From Streptomyces sp. PTY087I2 (GTDB taxonomy: Bacteria; Actinomycetota; Actinomycetes; Streptomycetales; Streptomycetaceae): a stretch of DNA of 64,000 nucleotides. Below are positions 25,523-33,888 of the stretch, piece after piece (the first letter of the stretch is position 1; every line of letters starts with the position of its first letter). The notes beneath the pieces were generated by a model. The model had not been told where the DNA came from. It did no database searches and saw nothing but the letters and a program-made list of their open reading frames with translations. Location: positions 1 through 64,000 of the forward strand of contig NZ_LZRD01000027.1 of assembly GCF_001687325.1 (NCBI RefSeq). The letters are read 5' to 3'. The translations under genes and the position numbers were made by a program.

Positions 25523-25580
25523 ACAATTCCGCGCGGGCGGGCGACGCCCGCTGATCCCCGCCGAATTGTCAGACACCCCC
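25511..25580 (+). other. long stem-loop between the two P450 genes
   Basis: GGGGGTGTCTGAACAATTC (25511-25529) pairs with GAATTGTCAGACACCCCC (25563-25580), leaving only one bulged A. Inside is a second perfect stem, GCGGGCG (25533-25539) with CGCCCGC (25545-25551), around a five-base loop. The outer arm includes the stop codon of the first P450. No T-run follows. It may be an attenuator, an RNA-processing or stability element, or a terminator. Confidence 0.85.
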
Positions 25581-25611
25581 TGGACAGACCCGGAAGCCAC
25601 GGAGGCCCCGC

Positions 25612-26841
25612 ATGACCCGTATCGCGCTCGACCCCTTCGTCAGAGACCTCGACGGCGAGAGCGCCGCGCTGCGGGCCGCCGGTCCGCTGGCGGAGGTGGA
25701 GCTGCCGGGCGGTGTACACGTGTACGCGGTCACCCGCCACGCGGAGGCCCGCGCGCTGCTCACCGACAGCCGGGTGGTCAAGGACATCAACGTCTGGAAC
25801 GCCTGGCGGCGCGGCGAGATACCGATGGACTGGCCGCTGATCGGCCTGGCCAACCCGGGCCGCTCGATGCTGACGGTCGACGGGGCCGACCACCGCCGTC
25901 TCCGTACGCTGGTGGCGCAGGCGCTCACGGTGAAGCGGGTGGAGCGGCTGCGGGCGGGCATCGAGGCGCTGACGAACGCGAGCCTGGAGAAGCTGGCCGC
26001 GCTCCCGGCCGGGCAGCCGGTCGACCTCAAGGCCGAGTTCGCCTACCCCCTCCCCATGAACGTGATCAGCGAGCTGATGGGCGTGGACGCGGCGGACCAC
26101 CCGCGGCTGAAGGAGCTGTTCGAGAAGTTCTTCTCGACGCAGACCCCGCCGGAGGAGGTCCCGCAGATGATGGCGGACCTTGGGACCCTCTTCACGAAGA
26201 TCGTCGACGACAAGCGGGCGAACCCGGGCGACGACCTGACGAGCGCGCTGATCGCGGCCTCGGAGAACGGTGACCACCTCACCGACGAGGAGATCGTCAA
26301 CACCCTGCAACTGATCATCGCCGCCGGACACGAGACCACGATCAGCCTGATCGTCAACATGGTGGAGGCGCTCCAGACCCACCCGGAGCAGCGCAAGAAG
26401 GTGCTCAACGGCGAGATCGGATGGGAGGGCGTGATCGAGGAGACGCTGCGCTGGAACACTCCGACCTCGCACGTCCTGATCCGCTTCGCGACGGAGGACA
26501 TCGAGGTGGGCGACCGGATCCTGCCGAAGGGCGAGGGCCTGATCGTCTCGTTCGGCGCGCTGGGCCGGGACGAGGAGCAGTACGGCCCGACAGCGGGCGA
26601 CTTCGACGCCGCCCGCACCCCGAACCGCCACATCGCCTTCGGCCACGGCCCGCACGTCTGCCCGGGCGCGGCCCTGTCCCGCCTGGAGGCGGGGATCGCG
26701 CTCCCGGCCCTCTACGAGCGCTTCCCGGAACTGGACCTGGCGGTCCCGGCGTCGGAGCTGCGCAACAAGCCGATCGTGACGCAGAACGACCTGTACGAGC
26801 TGCCGGTGAAACTGGGCTGCCCGTTCGGCGGCGACGCCTGA
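25612..26841 (+). CDS. cytochrome P450, CYP154-like
   Basis: A 409-residue P450 with all key motifs: I-helix IIAAGHETTISL, ExxR as E277-T-L-R280, and heme loop FGHGPHVCPGAAL with the cysteine at residue 350. GGAGG lies six bases before the ATG. Position after a CYP157-like gene in a conservon fits the known CYP157/CYP154 pairs of Streptomyces. The substrate is not readable. It may depend on readthrough of the stem-loop upstream. Confidence 0.92.
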   Translation: MTRIALDPFVRDLDGESAALRAAGPLAEVELPGGVHVYAVTRHAEARALLTDSRVVKDINVWNAWRRGEIPMDWPLIGLANPGRSMLTVDGADHRRLRTLVAQALTVKRVERLRAGIEALTNASLEKLAALPAGQPVDLKAEFAYPLPMNVISELMGVDAADHPRLKELFEKFFSTQTPPEEVPQMMADLGTLFTKIVDDKRANPGDDLTSALIAASENGDHLTDEEIVNTLQLIIAAGHETTISLIVNMVEALQTHPEQRKKVLNGEIGWEGVIEETLRWNTPTSHVLIRFATEDIEVGDRILPKGEGLIVSFGALGRDEEQYGPTAGDFDAARTPNRHIAFGHGPHVCPGAALSRLEAGIALPALYERFPELDLAVPASELRNKPIVTQNDLYELPVKLGCPFGGDA

Positions 26842-26937
26842 TCGCTCATGGCGGGGGACGTCCACGGGCCGGAGCGCATGTCTCATCGGACGGACACGGT
26901 TACGAAGCCGTGCCACCGAGGGACTACGCTCCGTCCC

Positions 26938-28056
26938 GTGGCCGACATCCAGATTCCCGCTGACATCAAGCCCGCCGACGGACGCTTCGGCGCCGGTCCT
27001 TCCAAGGTACGGACGGAGGCGCTCGACGCGCTGGCCGCCACCGGCACCTCCCTCCTCGGTACGTCCCACCGCCAGGCCCCGGTCAAGAACCTGGTCGGCG
27101 AGGTACGGGACGGTGTGCGCGCGCTCTTCTCCCTGCCCGAGGGTTACGAGGTCATCCTCGGCAACGGCGGCTCGACCGCCTTCTGGGACGTGGCGACGCA
27201 CGGTCTGATCGACTCGAAGTCCCAGCACCTGAACTTCGGCGAGTTCTCGTCGAAGTTCGCCAAGGCCGCGAAGCTCGCGCCCTGGCTGTCCGACCCCACC
27301 GTCATCGCCTCCGAGCCGGGCACGCACCCGGAGCCGCAGGCCGAGGCGGGGGTGGACGTCTACGCCTTCACCCACAATGAGACCTCGACGGGTGTCGCGG
27401 CGCCGGTCAAGCGCGTCGCGGGCGCCGACGAGGGCGCGCTCGTCCTGGTGGACGCCACCTCGGGCGCGGGCGGCCTGCCGGTCGACATCACCGAGTCCGA
27501 CGTCTACTACTTCGCCCCGCAGAAGTCGTTCGCCTCGGACGGCGGCCTGTGGATCGGCGTGTTCTCCCCGGCGGCGCTGGAGCGCGCGGCCCGGATCCAC
27601 GCCTCGGGCCGGCACATCCCGGAGTTCTTCTCGCTGCCGACGGCGATCGACAACTCGCTGAAGAACCAGACGTACAACACTCCGGCGCTGGCCACCCTCT
27701 TCCTGCTGAACGAGCAGCTGAAGTGGATGAACAGCCAGGGCGGCCTGGACTTCACGACGGGCCGGACGGCCGCGTCGTCGGGCCACCTCTACGGCTGGGC
27801 CGACGAGTCGAAGTACGCCACCCCGTTCGTCACGGACCCGGCGAAGCGCTCGCAGGTGATCGGCACGATCGACTTCGCGGACGAGATCGACGCGGCGGCG
27901 GTCGCCAAGGTGCTGCGCGCCAACGGCATCGTGGACACCGAGCCGTACCGCAAGCTGGGCCGCAACCAGCTGCGCGTGGCGATGTTCCCGGCGATCGACC
28001 CGGCGGACGTGCAGGCGCTGACGGCGTGCATCGACTACGTGATCGAAAAGCTGTAG
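26938..28056 (+). CDS. serC: phosphoserine aminotransferase
   Basis: A 372-residue PLP-dependent class V aminotransferase of the actinobacterial SerC type. It makes 3-phosphoserine from 3-phosphohydroxypyruvate and glutamate (serine biosynthesis). Signatures: FGAGPSKVR at the N-terminus, GNGGSTAFWD, THNETSTGV, and the PLP-lysine region YYFAPQKSFASDGGLWIG near 182-199. The GTG start gives the usual family length; longer readings add non-homologous residues. A strong hairpin terminator follows. Confidence 0.95.
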   Translation: MADIQIPADIKPADGRFGAGPSKVRTEALDALAATGTSLLGTSHRQAPVKNLVGEVRDGVRALFSLPEGYEVILGNGGSTAFWDVATHGLIDSKSQHLNFGEFSSKFAKAAKLAPWLSDPTVIASEPGTHPEPQAEAGVDVYAFTHNETSTGVAAPVKRVAGADEGALVLVDATSGAGGLPVDITESDVYYFAPQKSFASDGGLWIGVFSPAALERAARIHASGRHIPEFFSLPTAIDNSLKNQTYNTPALATLFLLNEQLKWMNSQGGLDFTTGRTAASSGHLYGWADESKYATPFVTDPAKRSQVIGTIDFADEIDAAAVAKVLRANGIVDTEPYRKLGRNQLRVAMFPAIDPADVQALTACIDYVIEKL

Positions 28057-28084
28057 CTCCTCGGCTCTGTACGGCTGTACGGGG

Positions 28085-28116
28085 ACGGCCCGGCACCCAC
28101 GTGGGTGCCGGGCCGT
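28085..28116 (+). terminator. strong hairpin terminator after serC
   Basis: ACGGCCCGGCACCCAC is followed at once by its exact reverse complement GTGGGTGCCGGGCCGT, then TTTCT. A 16-bp perfect stem placed 28 bases after the serC stop. Confidence 0.9.
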
Positions 28117-28150
28117 TTCTGCCTCACCCCTATCGCCCAGGAGGCCCGCC

Positions 28151-28768
28151 ATGCCCACGGCAGCAGTCGACCGCCCCGGCGCCGATGAGCCGAAACCGCT
28201 GATCGAAGCGGCGAACCGGCTCATGGACCGGCTTCCGGGGTACCGGGTCGAGATCATCGACGGCATGCTCACCGTGGCACCGCTCCGGGACGGCCCCCAT
28301 GCCAACGCGCTGACCACGGTGATGCTCCCGCTCCTCTCCGCAGGCCTCAGCGACGGCGACACCGAAGCCGAGGTCCTCCAGGGCATCGGTCTCTGGCTCC
28401 CCAGCGGCCCCGAGGACTACGCCATCCCCGACCTGTCGATCGTCGACGCCGACTTCGACGACCACCTGATCGAGAACAACTGCTACGACCCCGCCTGCTT
28501 CCGGCTGGTCCTGGAGGTCACCTCCGAGAACCACCGGACCGACCTCCGCCACAAGGTCACCGCCTACGCCCGGGCCAAGATCCCGGTCTACGTCATCGTC
28601 GACCGCAAGCACGGCCGGGTCCACGTCCTGACCGAACCCCTCCCCGCCGGCTACGACCGCCACGAGGTCTACGCCCCCGGCCAGCAGGCCCCGCTGCCCG
28701 CCTCCATCGGCGCCGAAGTCTCCCTGGACGTCGACGAGATCGTGCGCGCGGGCAGCCCGAAACGCTGA
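28151..28768 (+). CDS. Uma2-family (DUF820) putative endonuclease
   Basis: A 205-residue protein of the Uma2/DUF820 restriction-endonuclease-like fold. The core residues are seen as IPDLSIVDADF (Asp), LVLEVTSENHRTDL (Glu in EVTS) and KVTAYARAKIPVYVIVD with the trailing Lys. These families are abundant in Streptomyces, usually as single genes of unknown role. AGGAGG precedes the ATG. Confidence 0.9.
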   Translation: MPTAAVDRPGADEPKPLIEAANRLMDRLPGYRVEIIDGMLTVAPLRDGPHANALTTVMLPLLSAGLSDGDTEAEVLQGIGLWLPSGPEDYAIPDLSIVDADFDDHLIENNCYDPACFRLVLEVTSENHRTDLRHKVTAYARAKIPVYVIVDRKHGRVHVLTEPLPAGYDRHEVYAPGQQAPLPASIGAEVSLDVDEIVRAGSPKR

Positions 28769-28781
28769 GGACGCGGGCGGC

Positions 28782-29195
28782 CTACTCCCCCGGTGCCCCC
28801 GCCAGCACCGCCCGCAGCACGGCTATCCCTGCCAGCCACTCCTGGTCCGCGCCGGCGTCCGCCCACAGGTCCAGCGGCTCGGCGTTCTTCGCGGTGAGGC
28901 GGTCCAGGGCGCGGACAGCCAGCGGGCGCAGATCGGCGGGGAGCGGCGGCAGGGGGTTCTTCGGGCCGTACGGCGTGGTGACGGGGTCGCCGCCGGGGCA
29001 CTGGGCCGCGACCAGCGCCGCGGCGGCCACCGCCTCCTCCCCGCCGTCCACGTAGTCCTCGGGGCCCGTGCCCGCCACGGCGGTCAGGACGTCCCGGAGC
29101 ACGTCCGCCTTCTTCTCCGGCTCCGCGTCGTCCACCCGGCCGCCGAAGTCGGCCGCGGTGTCGTTGTCGAAGTGGCCGATGTCCCAGGCGCCCAT
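28782..29195 (-). CDS. DUF4259 protein
   Basis: A 137-residue small acidic protein starting MGAWDIGHFDNDTAADFGG, the hallmark N-terminus of DUF4259, with an all-helical remainder. No enzymatic motif is visible. It is convergent with the Uma2 gene at 14 bases and reads in the same direction as the methyltransferase gene. Confidence 0.9.
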   Translation of the reverse strand: MGAWDIGHFDNDTAADFGGRVDDAEPEKKADVLRDVLTAVAGTGPEDYVDGGEEAVAAAALVAAQCPGGDPVTTPYGPKNPLPPLPADLRPLAVRALDRLTAKNAEPLDLWADAGADQEWLAGIAVLRAVLAGAPGE

Positions 29196-29236
29196 AGGGT
29201 CCCCCTCAATCCGTGTGCCGGTTGGTCCGCGCCCGG

Positions 29237-29959
29237 TCAGTCCGTTGCGCTGATGTCCCCATCCTCACAGCCACCACTGACAATCGGCCTGCGCGCAAGG
29301 ACGAACCCCTGCGGCGCCCGCTCCGGGAACGGCCCGTCCGTCTCCCGCTCCCGCCACACCCGGGACACCACCTCCAGGCCCGCGTCCCGCAGCAGTTCGG
29401 CGATCCGCTCCGGCTGCCGCCGGTGGAAGACGAGCGAGATCTCCAGACCCCACGCCTCCGTCCGCCGCACCGGCTCGTCGCCGGCCTGGAAGCCCAGCTG
29501 TACGTAGCCTCCCGGGGCCAGCACGCGGTGGAACTCCGCGAAGGCGCGCGGCAGTTCCTCGTCCGGGACGTGGATCGTCGAGTACCAGGCGAGCAGCCCG
29601 CCCAGCGACGCGTCCGGCAGGTCGAGGGCGAGCATGGAGCCCTCCTCGAACCGCAGCCCGGGATGCTCCTGCCGCGCCACCGCGACCATCTGCGGGGAGA
29701 GGTCGATCCCGAACAGGTCCAGTCCCCGGCCGAGTCCGTGGAGATGCCCGGTCACCCGGCCCGTGCCGCAGCCGACATCGGCCACCGGGAGGCCGCCGCC
29801 ACCCGCCGCCGCCAGTTCCGCGAACGTACTCAACAGCGCACGTTCCAAGGGCTTGGCGGCCAGCTCGCCGCGGGCGAAATCGACGTAGGCGGGGGCCATG
29901 GCGTCGTACGAGGTCCGGGTGGCGTGCAGAAAGCCGGGCGACAGGTCAGGGGTGGTCAT
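29237..29959 (-). CDS. class I SAM-dependent methyltransferase
   Basis: A 240-residue Rossmann methyltransferase. Motif I is VADVGCGTGRVTGHL near residues 58-72 and the acidic strand-2 residue is in LFGIDLSPQM. Later motifs appear as GLLAWYSTIHV and VLAPGGYVQLGF. The acceptor is unknown. It begins about 40 bases from the isochorismatase gene and may share its transcript. Confidence 0.9.
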   Translation of the reverse strand: MTTPDLSPGFLHATRTSYDAMAPAYVDFARGELAAKPLERALLSTFAELAAAGGGGLPVADVGCGTGRVTGHLHGLGRGLDLFGIDLSPQMVAVARQEHPGLRFEEGSMLALDLPDASLGGLLAWYSTIHVPDEELPRAFAEFHRVLAPGGYVQLGFQAGDEPVRRTEAWGLEISLVFHRRQPERIAELLRDAGLEVVSRVWRERETDGPFPERAPQGFVLARRPIVSGGCEDGDISATD

Positions 29960-30001
29960 GGCGCATCACCCTAGGCGCTCGTCAAGCCTGCTGTCCGGGT
30001 G

Positions 30002-30649
30002 TCAGGCGGCACCCCCGGCCAGCAGCTGCATCTCCCAGGCGAAGGCCACACCCGAGGCGCCGCCGTGCTGCGCCTGCACCTCGATGGCCCCCTGGATCGT
30101 CTCCTCGCGGGCCCAGTCGCGCTGCCACTCGGCCATCACGGCCAGCCATGTGATCGGCACGACGCCCACCTGGACCATGCGCCGTACCGCCATGTCGTGG
30201 GCCTCGGCCGACACGCCCCCGGACGCGTCGGTGACGGCGTAGACCTCGAACCCCTCGCCCGCCGCCTGGATGGCCGGCATCGCCAGGCATATCTCCGTCC
30301 AGAGCCCGGCGAGGATCAGCTTCTTGCGGCCGGTCGCCCTGACGGCGTCGACGACGCGCTCGTCCTGCCAGGTGTTGATGAGCGTCCGGTCGATCGGCTT
30401 CTGGTCCGGGAACACGTCTTGGACGCCCTGGATCAGCCGGCCGCCGCGCTCCGCCAGCACCGTCGTCAGGATGGTCGGGACGCCGTACGCCTTGGCGGTC
30501 TTGGCGAGCCCGACGACGTTGTTCACGACCATCGTCGGCTCATGGCTGTGCAGGTTGGCGACCTGGAACGGCTGATGGTCGATCAGCACCACGACGCTCT
30601 CCTCGGGCGTCAGCAGCGCGTCGAGTCCGGCCTTGTTCTGGGCGCTCAT
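30002..30649 (-). CDS. isochorismatase-like cysteine hydrolase (YcaC-type)
   Basis: A 215-residue isochorismatase-fold hydrolase. The catalytic Asp is D24 (LIDHQPF) and the nucleophile is C121 in AGLWTEICLAMPAI. Full-length similarity in pattern is to YcaC-like hydrolases of unknown substrate. The start has GGAGGGG upstream. A clear promoter and two palindromes lie in the divergent gap with the marR gene, so induction through that MarR protein is likely. Confidence 0.92.
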   Translation of the reverse strand: MSAQNKAGLDALLTPEESVVVLIDHQPFQVANLHSHEPTMVVNNVVGLAKTAKAYGVPTILTTVLAERGGRLIQGVQDVFPDQKPIDRTLINTWQDERVVDAVRATGRKKLILAGLWTEICLAMPAIQAAGEGFEVYAVTDASGGVSAEAHDMAVRRMVQVGVVPITWLAVMAEWQRDWAREETIQGAIEVQAQHGGASGVAFAWEMQLLAGGAA

Positions 30650-30669
30650 GGGAATCCCCTCCAGCAGCT

Positions 30670-30716
30670 GGTTGATACGTCATCCACCCTAGGCATGGGT
30701 GGTTGACGCGTCAACC
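30670..30716 (-). promoter_or_regulatory. promoter and paired MarR operators
   Basis: GGTTGACGCGTCAACC (30701-30716) is a perfect 16-bp palindrome. A second, imperfect copy GGTTGATACGTCATCC lies at 30670-30685, 31 bp away, about three helical turns. On the minus strand a -35 TTGACG (30714-30709) and a -10 TAGGGT (30691-30686) are separated by exactly 17 bases. The palindromes cover the -35 box and the start region, so a bound dimer at either would block the isochorismatase promoter. Confidence 0.8.
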
Positions 30717-30800
30717 ATGGTCTGGCGCAGGAGACTTGCCGCGAACGCCGCCCCGAGCCTCCGATGGAGACGCCCGGGGCGGCCTCGCTACGCTCCTCGC

Positions 30801-31265
30801 ATGAACGCGACGCCTCGCTGGCTGAACCCGGAGCAGCAGGCCGCCTGGGACGGCTTCATCCGCATGCAGGAGAAGCTCATCGGACGGCTGTCGCGCCGGG
30901 TCCAGGCCGACTCCCGCATGTCCCCCGCCGACTACATCGTGCTGGCCAAACTCACCGAGGCCGGCGGGCGCATGCGCTTCATGGACCTGACCAAGCTGGT
31001 GGAGTGGGAGAAGAGCCGCATGTCCCACCAGGTGGCGCGGATGGCCAAGCGCGGTCTCGTGACCAAGGAGGACTGCCCCGACGACGGACGCGGCGCGTTC
31101 ATCGTCGCCACACCGGCCGGCCGCGAGGCGATCGAGGAGGCCGCGCCCGTGCACGTCGAGCACGTCCGGCGGCTGTTCATCGACGCGCTCACCCAGGAAG
31201 AGCTGGACACCCTGGCCCGGATCTCGAACCGCGTCCTCGCCCACCTGGAGAAGCAGCCCGACTGA
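30801..31265 (+). CDS. MarR-family regulator
   Basis: A 154-residue MarR protein. The winged helix is visible as SPADYIVLAKLTEAGGRMRF, MDLTKLVEWEKSRMSHQVARM, then AKRGLVTKEDCPDDGRGAF. It is divergent from the isochorismatase gene, with twin palindromes in the gap, and probably represses that gene and itself until a ligand binds. The ATG at 30801 has only a weak ribosome site. Confidence 0.92.
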   Translation: MNATPRWLNPEQQAAWDGFIRMQEKLIGRLSRRVQADSRMSPADYIVLAKLTEAGGRMRFMDLTKLVEWEKSRMSHQVARMAKRGLVTKEDCPDDGRGAFIVATPAGREAIEEAAPVHVEHVRRLFIDALTQEELDTLARISNRVLAHLEKQPD

Positions 31266-31277
31266 CGGAACTCCGCC

Positions 31278-31835
31278 TTACGGCACCGGCAGCGGTGTCA
31301 CGCTCGCGGCCCACCGCCGCTCACTGTCCTCCCACTCCCCGGTCGGGCCGAGACCCGCCGCCACCGCCACGGCTGCGGACGCGACGTGGTCGGGGTGGAT
31401 GTGGGCGACGAGCTCCCGGACGCCCCCGGCCGAGGCCAGATGCGCCGCCAGGCCCTGCGCGGCCTCGCTCGCGTAACCCCGGCCCTGCCAGGGCGTTCCG
31501 ACGACCCAGGCGATCTCCGCGCGGGGCCCTCGTACCGTCGCCTGGACGTATCCGACGAGTTCCCCGTACGCCTTCTCGTCCCCGGCCGTACGAACCCTGA
31601 GCACCCAGTTCCACCACCGCTCCCCCGCGTCCGGCGACCCGGCGCACTGGCGCTCGTACCGGGACCGCAGCGCGGCCGGGGCGGGCGGCTCGCCCCCGGT
31701 GAACACGTACAGCGCCGGGTCCGCGAGGACGGCAGCCATCTCCTCGGCGTACGCCGGTTCGAGCGGGAGCGCGTCGAGGCGGGCGGTGGCGAAGGGCTGC
31801 GGGGTGAGGGGCAAGGGGGTCGCGGTCGTCGGCAC
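31278..31835 (-). CDS. GNAT-family N-acetyltransferase
   Basis: A 185-residue RimJ/RimL-like acetyltransferase. The acetyl-CoA loop is seen as EIAWVVGTPWQGRGYASEAAQ (Q-x-x-G-x-G/A type) followed by the helix AAQGLAAHL. The GTG start fits. The acceptor is unknown. It is convergent with the marR gene at 12 bases. Confidence 0.88.
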   Translation of the reverse strand: MPTTATPLPLTPQPFATARLDALPLEPAYAEEMAAVLADPALYVFTGGEPPAPAALRSRYERQCAGSPDAGERWWNWVLRVRTAGDEKAYGELVGYVQATVRGPRAEIAWVVGTPWQGRGYASEAAQGLAAHLASAGGVRELVAHIHPDHVASAAVAVAAGLGPTGEWEDSERRWAASVTPLPVP

Positions 31836-31904
31836 GAGGCCCGACCCTACGCGGCCGGCGTCCGCCCCGACCGCCCTTTTCCGAGCCAGTGGCTGTTCAG
31901 CCCC

Positions 31905-32783
31905 TCACCGGCTCAGGCGCTGGAAGCGGCGCACCGCCAGCGGCAGGAACACCAGCGTGACCACCAGCGGCCACACCACCGCCATCAGCACCGCGTGCTG
32001 CTCGACCCAGGTCCCGCCGCCCGCCACCGGGTTGCCGAACAGTTCGCGCGTCGCCGTCGCGGTCGAGGAGATCGGGTTCCAGGCAGCGACGAAGCCGAGC
32101 CAGTCCGGCATCAGGGACGGCGAGACGAAGGTGCTGGAGATCATGGTGAGGGGGAAGGCGACCGCGTACAGCCCGCCCGCCGCCTCCGGGGTGGGGACCA
32201 GCATGCCGAGCCAGACGCCCACCCAGATCAGGCTGAACCGCAGCAGCAGGAGCAGCCCGAACGCCCCGAGCGCGCCCAGCGGCCCGCCGTCCGCGCGCCA
32301 GCCGATCAGCAGGGCCGTGACGGCCAGGATGGTCAGCTCGGCGGAGGCCACCACCAGATCGGCCGCCCCGCGCCCGGAGGCGAACGCGGACGGGGCCATC
32401 GGCATGGACCGGAAGCGGTCGACGACCCCCTTCGAGGCGTCGGTGACGACGGCGACGGCGGTGTTCATGAAGCCCATGGCCATGGTCATGGCGAACATGC
32501 CGGGCATCAGGAACTCCCGGTAATCCCCGCCGCCGGGCACCTTCATCGCGCTGCCGAAGACGTATCCGTACAGCAGGAGGGAGAGGATCGGGAAGCCGAG
32601 CTGCCAGACGATCGCGGCGGGCTGACGCTGGTAGTGGGTGAGGGTGCGACGGGTGATGTTCCAGCAGTCGACGACGGCCCAGTAAACGAGGCTGTGGGAG
32701 GAGTCGGGGTTACGGGAGGGGCCGGGGCCGTCTCCCGGGCGGCGTACGCCCGTCGTCGCGGCGCTGCGTCCGAATGTCGTCAT
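31905..32783 (-). CDS. ABC-2 type transporter permease
   Basis: A 292-residue membrane protein with six predicted transmembrane segments after a 35-residue cytoplasmic lead. It has the DrrB-like pattern (YREFLMPGMFAMTMAMGF, SMPMAPSAFASGRG, WNPISSTATATRELFG). It forms an exporter with the ATPase encoded just upstream; the start overlaps that gene's stop as ATGA. Drug or lipid export is likely by family. Confidence 0.93.
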   Translation of the reverse strand: MTTFGRSAATTGVRRPGDGPGPSRNPDSSHSLVYWAVVDCWNITRRTLTHYQRQPAAIVWQLGFPILSLLLYGYVFGSAMKVPGGGDYREFLMPGMFAMTMAMGFMNTAVAVVTDASKGVVDRFRSMPMAPSAFASGRGAADLVVASAELTILAVTALLIGWRADGGPLGALGAFGLLLLLRFSLIWVGVWLGMLVPTPEAAGGLYAVAFPLTMISSTFVSPSLMPDWLGFVAAWNPISSTATATRELFGNPVAGGGTWVEQHAVLMAVVWPLVVTLVFLPLAVRRFQRLSR

Positions 32784-33772
32784 GCCGCCGCCACCTCCGG
32801 GGCGTCGTGGTTCTCGGCCGTACCGTGACCCGTCAGCCGCAGGAACACGTCGTCCAGGCTCGGCCGGCGCAGCCCGATGTCCTCCACCGCGATGCCTTCG
32901 TCCTGGAGGCTCCGGACCACCTCGGTGAGCGCGGCCACCCGGTCGGCGACCTGGGCGTGCACCCGGCGGGCGGGGGCGTCGGTGACGACGAGCCCGCCCC
33001 CGGCCACCCGGTCGACGGTCTTCGCGACCGCGTCCAGGTCGCCCGGGTCGGCGGCGACGACCTCGATCCGGTCGCCGCCGACGCGGTTCTTCAGCGCGTC
33101 CGGGGTGTCGTCGGCGATGGCCCGGCCCCGGTCGATGACGGTGATGTGCGAGGCGAGCCGGTCCGCCTCGTCGAGGTACTGCGTGGTCAGCAGCACCGTC
33201 GTACCGCCCGCCACCAGCGCCCGGACCGCCTCCCAGACCTCGCCCCGGCTTCGCGGGTCGAGCCCGGTCGTCGGCTCGTCCAGGAAGAGCACGTCGGGCT
33301 GGAGGATCATCGAGGAGGCGAGGTCGAGCCGGCGCCGCATGCCGCCGCTGTACTCCTTGGCGGACTTGTCGGCCGCGTCGGTCAGGTCGAACCGGTCCAG
33401 CAGTTCCCCGGCGCGCTGCCGGGCCCGGCGGTTGCCGAGGTGGAAGAGGCGCCCGAACATCTCCAGGTTCTGCCGCCCGGTGAGTCCTTCGTCGACGGCG
33501 GCGTACTGGCCGGTGAGCCCGATCCGGCTCCGTACGCGGCGGGGTTCGCGGGCCACGTCGAGCCCGGCGACCTCGGCCCGGCCCGCGTCGTACCGCAGCA
33601 GGGTGGCGAGGACCCGCACGGCGGTGGTCTTGCCGGCCCCGTTCGGGCCGAGGAGGCCGTGGACGGTGCCGGGGCGGACGGCGAGGTCGAACCCGTCGAG
33701 GGCCCGTTTCTCCTTGTACCGCTTCACGACGCCCTCGGCGAGCACCGCGTATCCGGATGCGGATGCGGACAT
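32780..33772 (-). CDS. ABC transporter ATP-binding protein (DrrA-like)
   Basis: A 330-residue ATPase: Walker A GPNGAGKTTAV (about 40-50), signature SGGMRRRLDLA, Walker B VLFLDEPTTGLDP, and the DrrA-type C-terminal domain ending GTAENHDAPEVAAA. It energises the permease encoded next. It is divergent from a TetR gene, with an inverted repeat between them, so exporter expression is probably ligand-induced. Confidence 0.95.
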   Translation of the reverse strand: MSASASGYAVLAEGVVKRYKEKRALDGFDLAVRPGTVHGLLGPNGAGKTTAVRVLATLLRYDAGRAEVAGLDVAREPRRVRSRIGLTGQYAAVDEGLTGRQNLEMFGRLFHLGNRRARQRAGELLDRFDLTDAADKSAKEYSGGMRRRLDLASSMILQPDVLFLDEPTTGLDPRSRGEVWEAVRALVAGGTTVLLTTQYLDEADRLASHITVIDRGRAIADDTPDALKNRVGGDRIEVVAADPGDLDAVAKTVDRVAGGGLVVTDAPARRVHAQVADRVAALTEVVRSLQDEGIAVEDIGLRRPSLDDVFLRLTGHGTAENHDAPEVAAA

Positions 33773-33829
33773 GACGTACCCCCTGATTCCACTCGACGGC
33801 CGAAAGATCGGCCGCCCGAATTGAGCACA

Positions 33830-33851
33830 CCGTACCCGATTATGAGTACGG
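33830..33851. promoter_or_regulatory. putative TetR operator between the ABC exporter and its regulator
   Basis: CCGTAC and GTACGG are a perfect inverted repeat with a ten-base AT-rich centre (CCGATTATGA). It sits in the 116-base divergent gap, 37 bases before the TetR start. Another direct GGCGTACCC copy follows at once. Typical position and size for auto-repression. Confidence 0.65.
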
Positions 33852-33888
33852 CGTACCCACTTTCTCTCCGGCCCATTACGCTGAGCCC

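Noticed and set aside
25009..28386. An 1125-codon antisense frame opposite the P450 and serC genes
   Set aside because: Arg/Val/Gly-rich shadow of three well-supported plus-strand genes.
33796..33813. CGGCCG-AAAGAT-CGGCCG inverted repeat near the ABC exporter start
   Set aside because: Short GC-only arms of this kind arise often by chance here; the CCGTAC/GTACGG repeat nearby is a better operator candidate.
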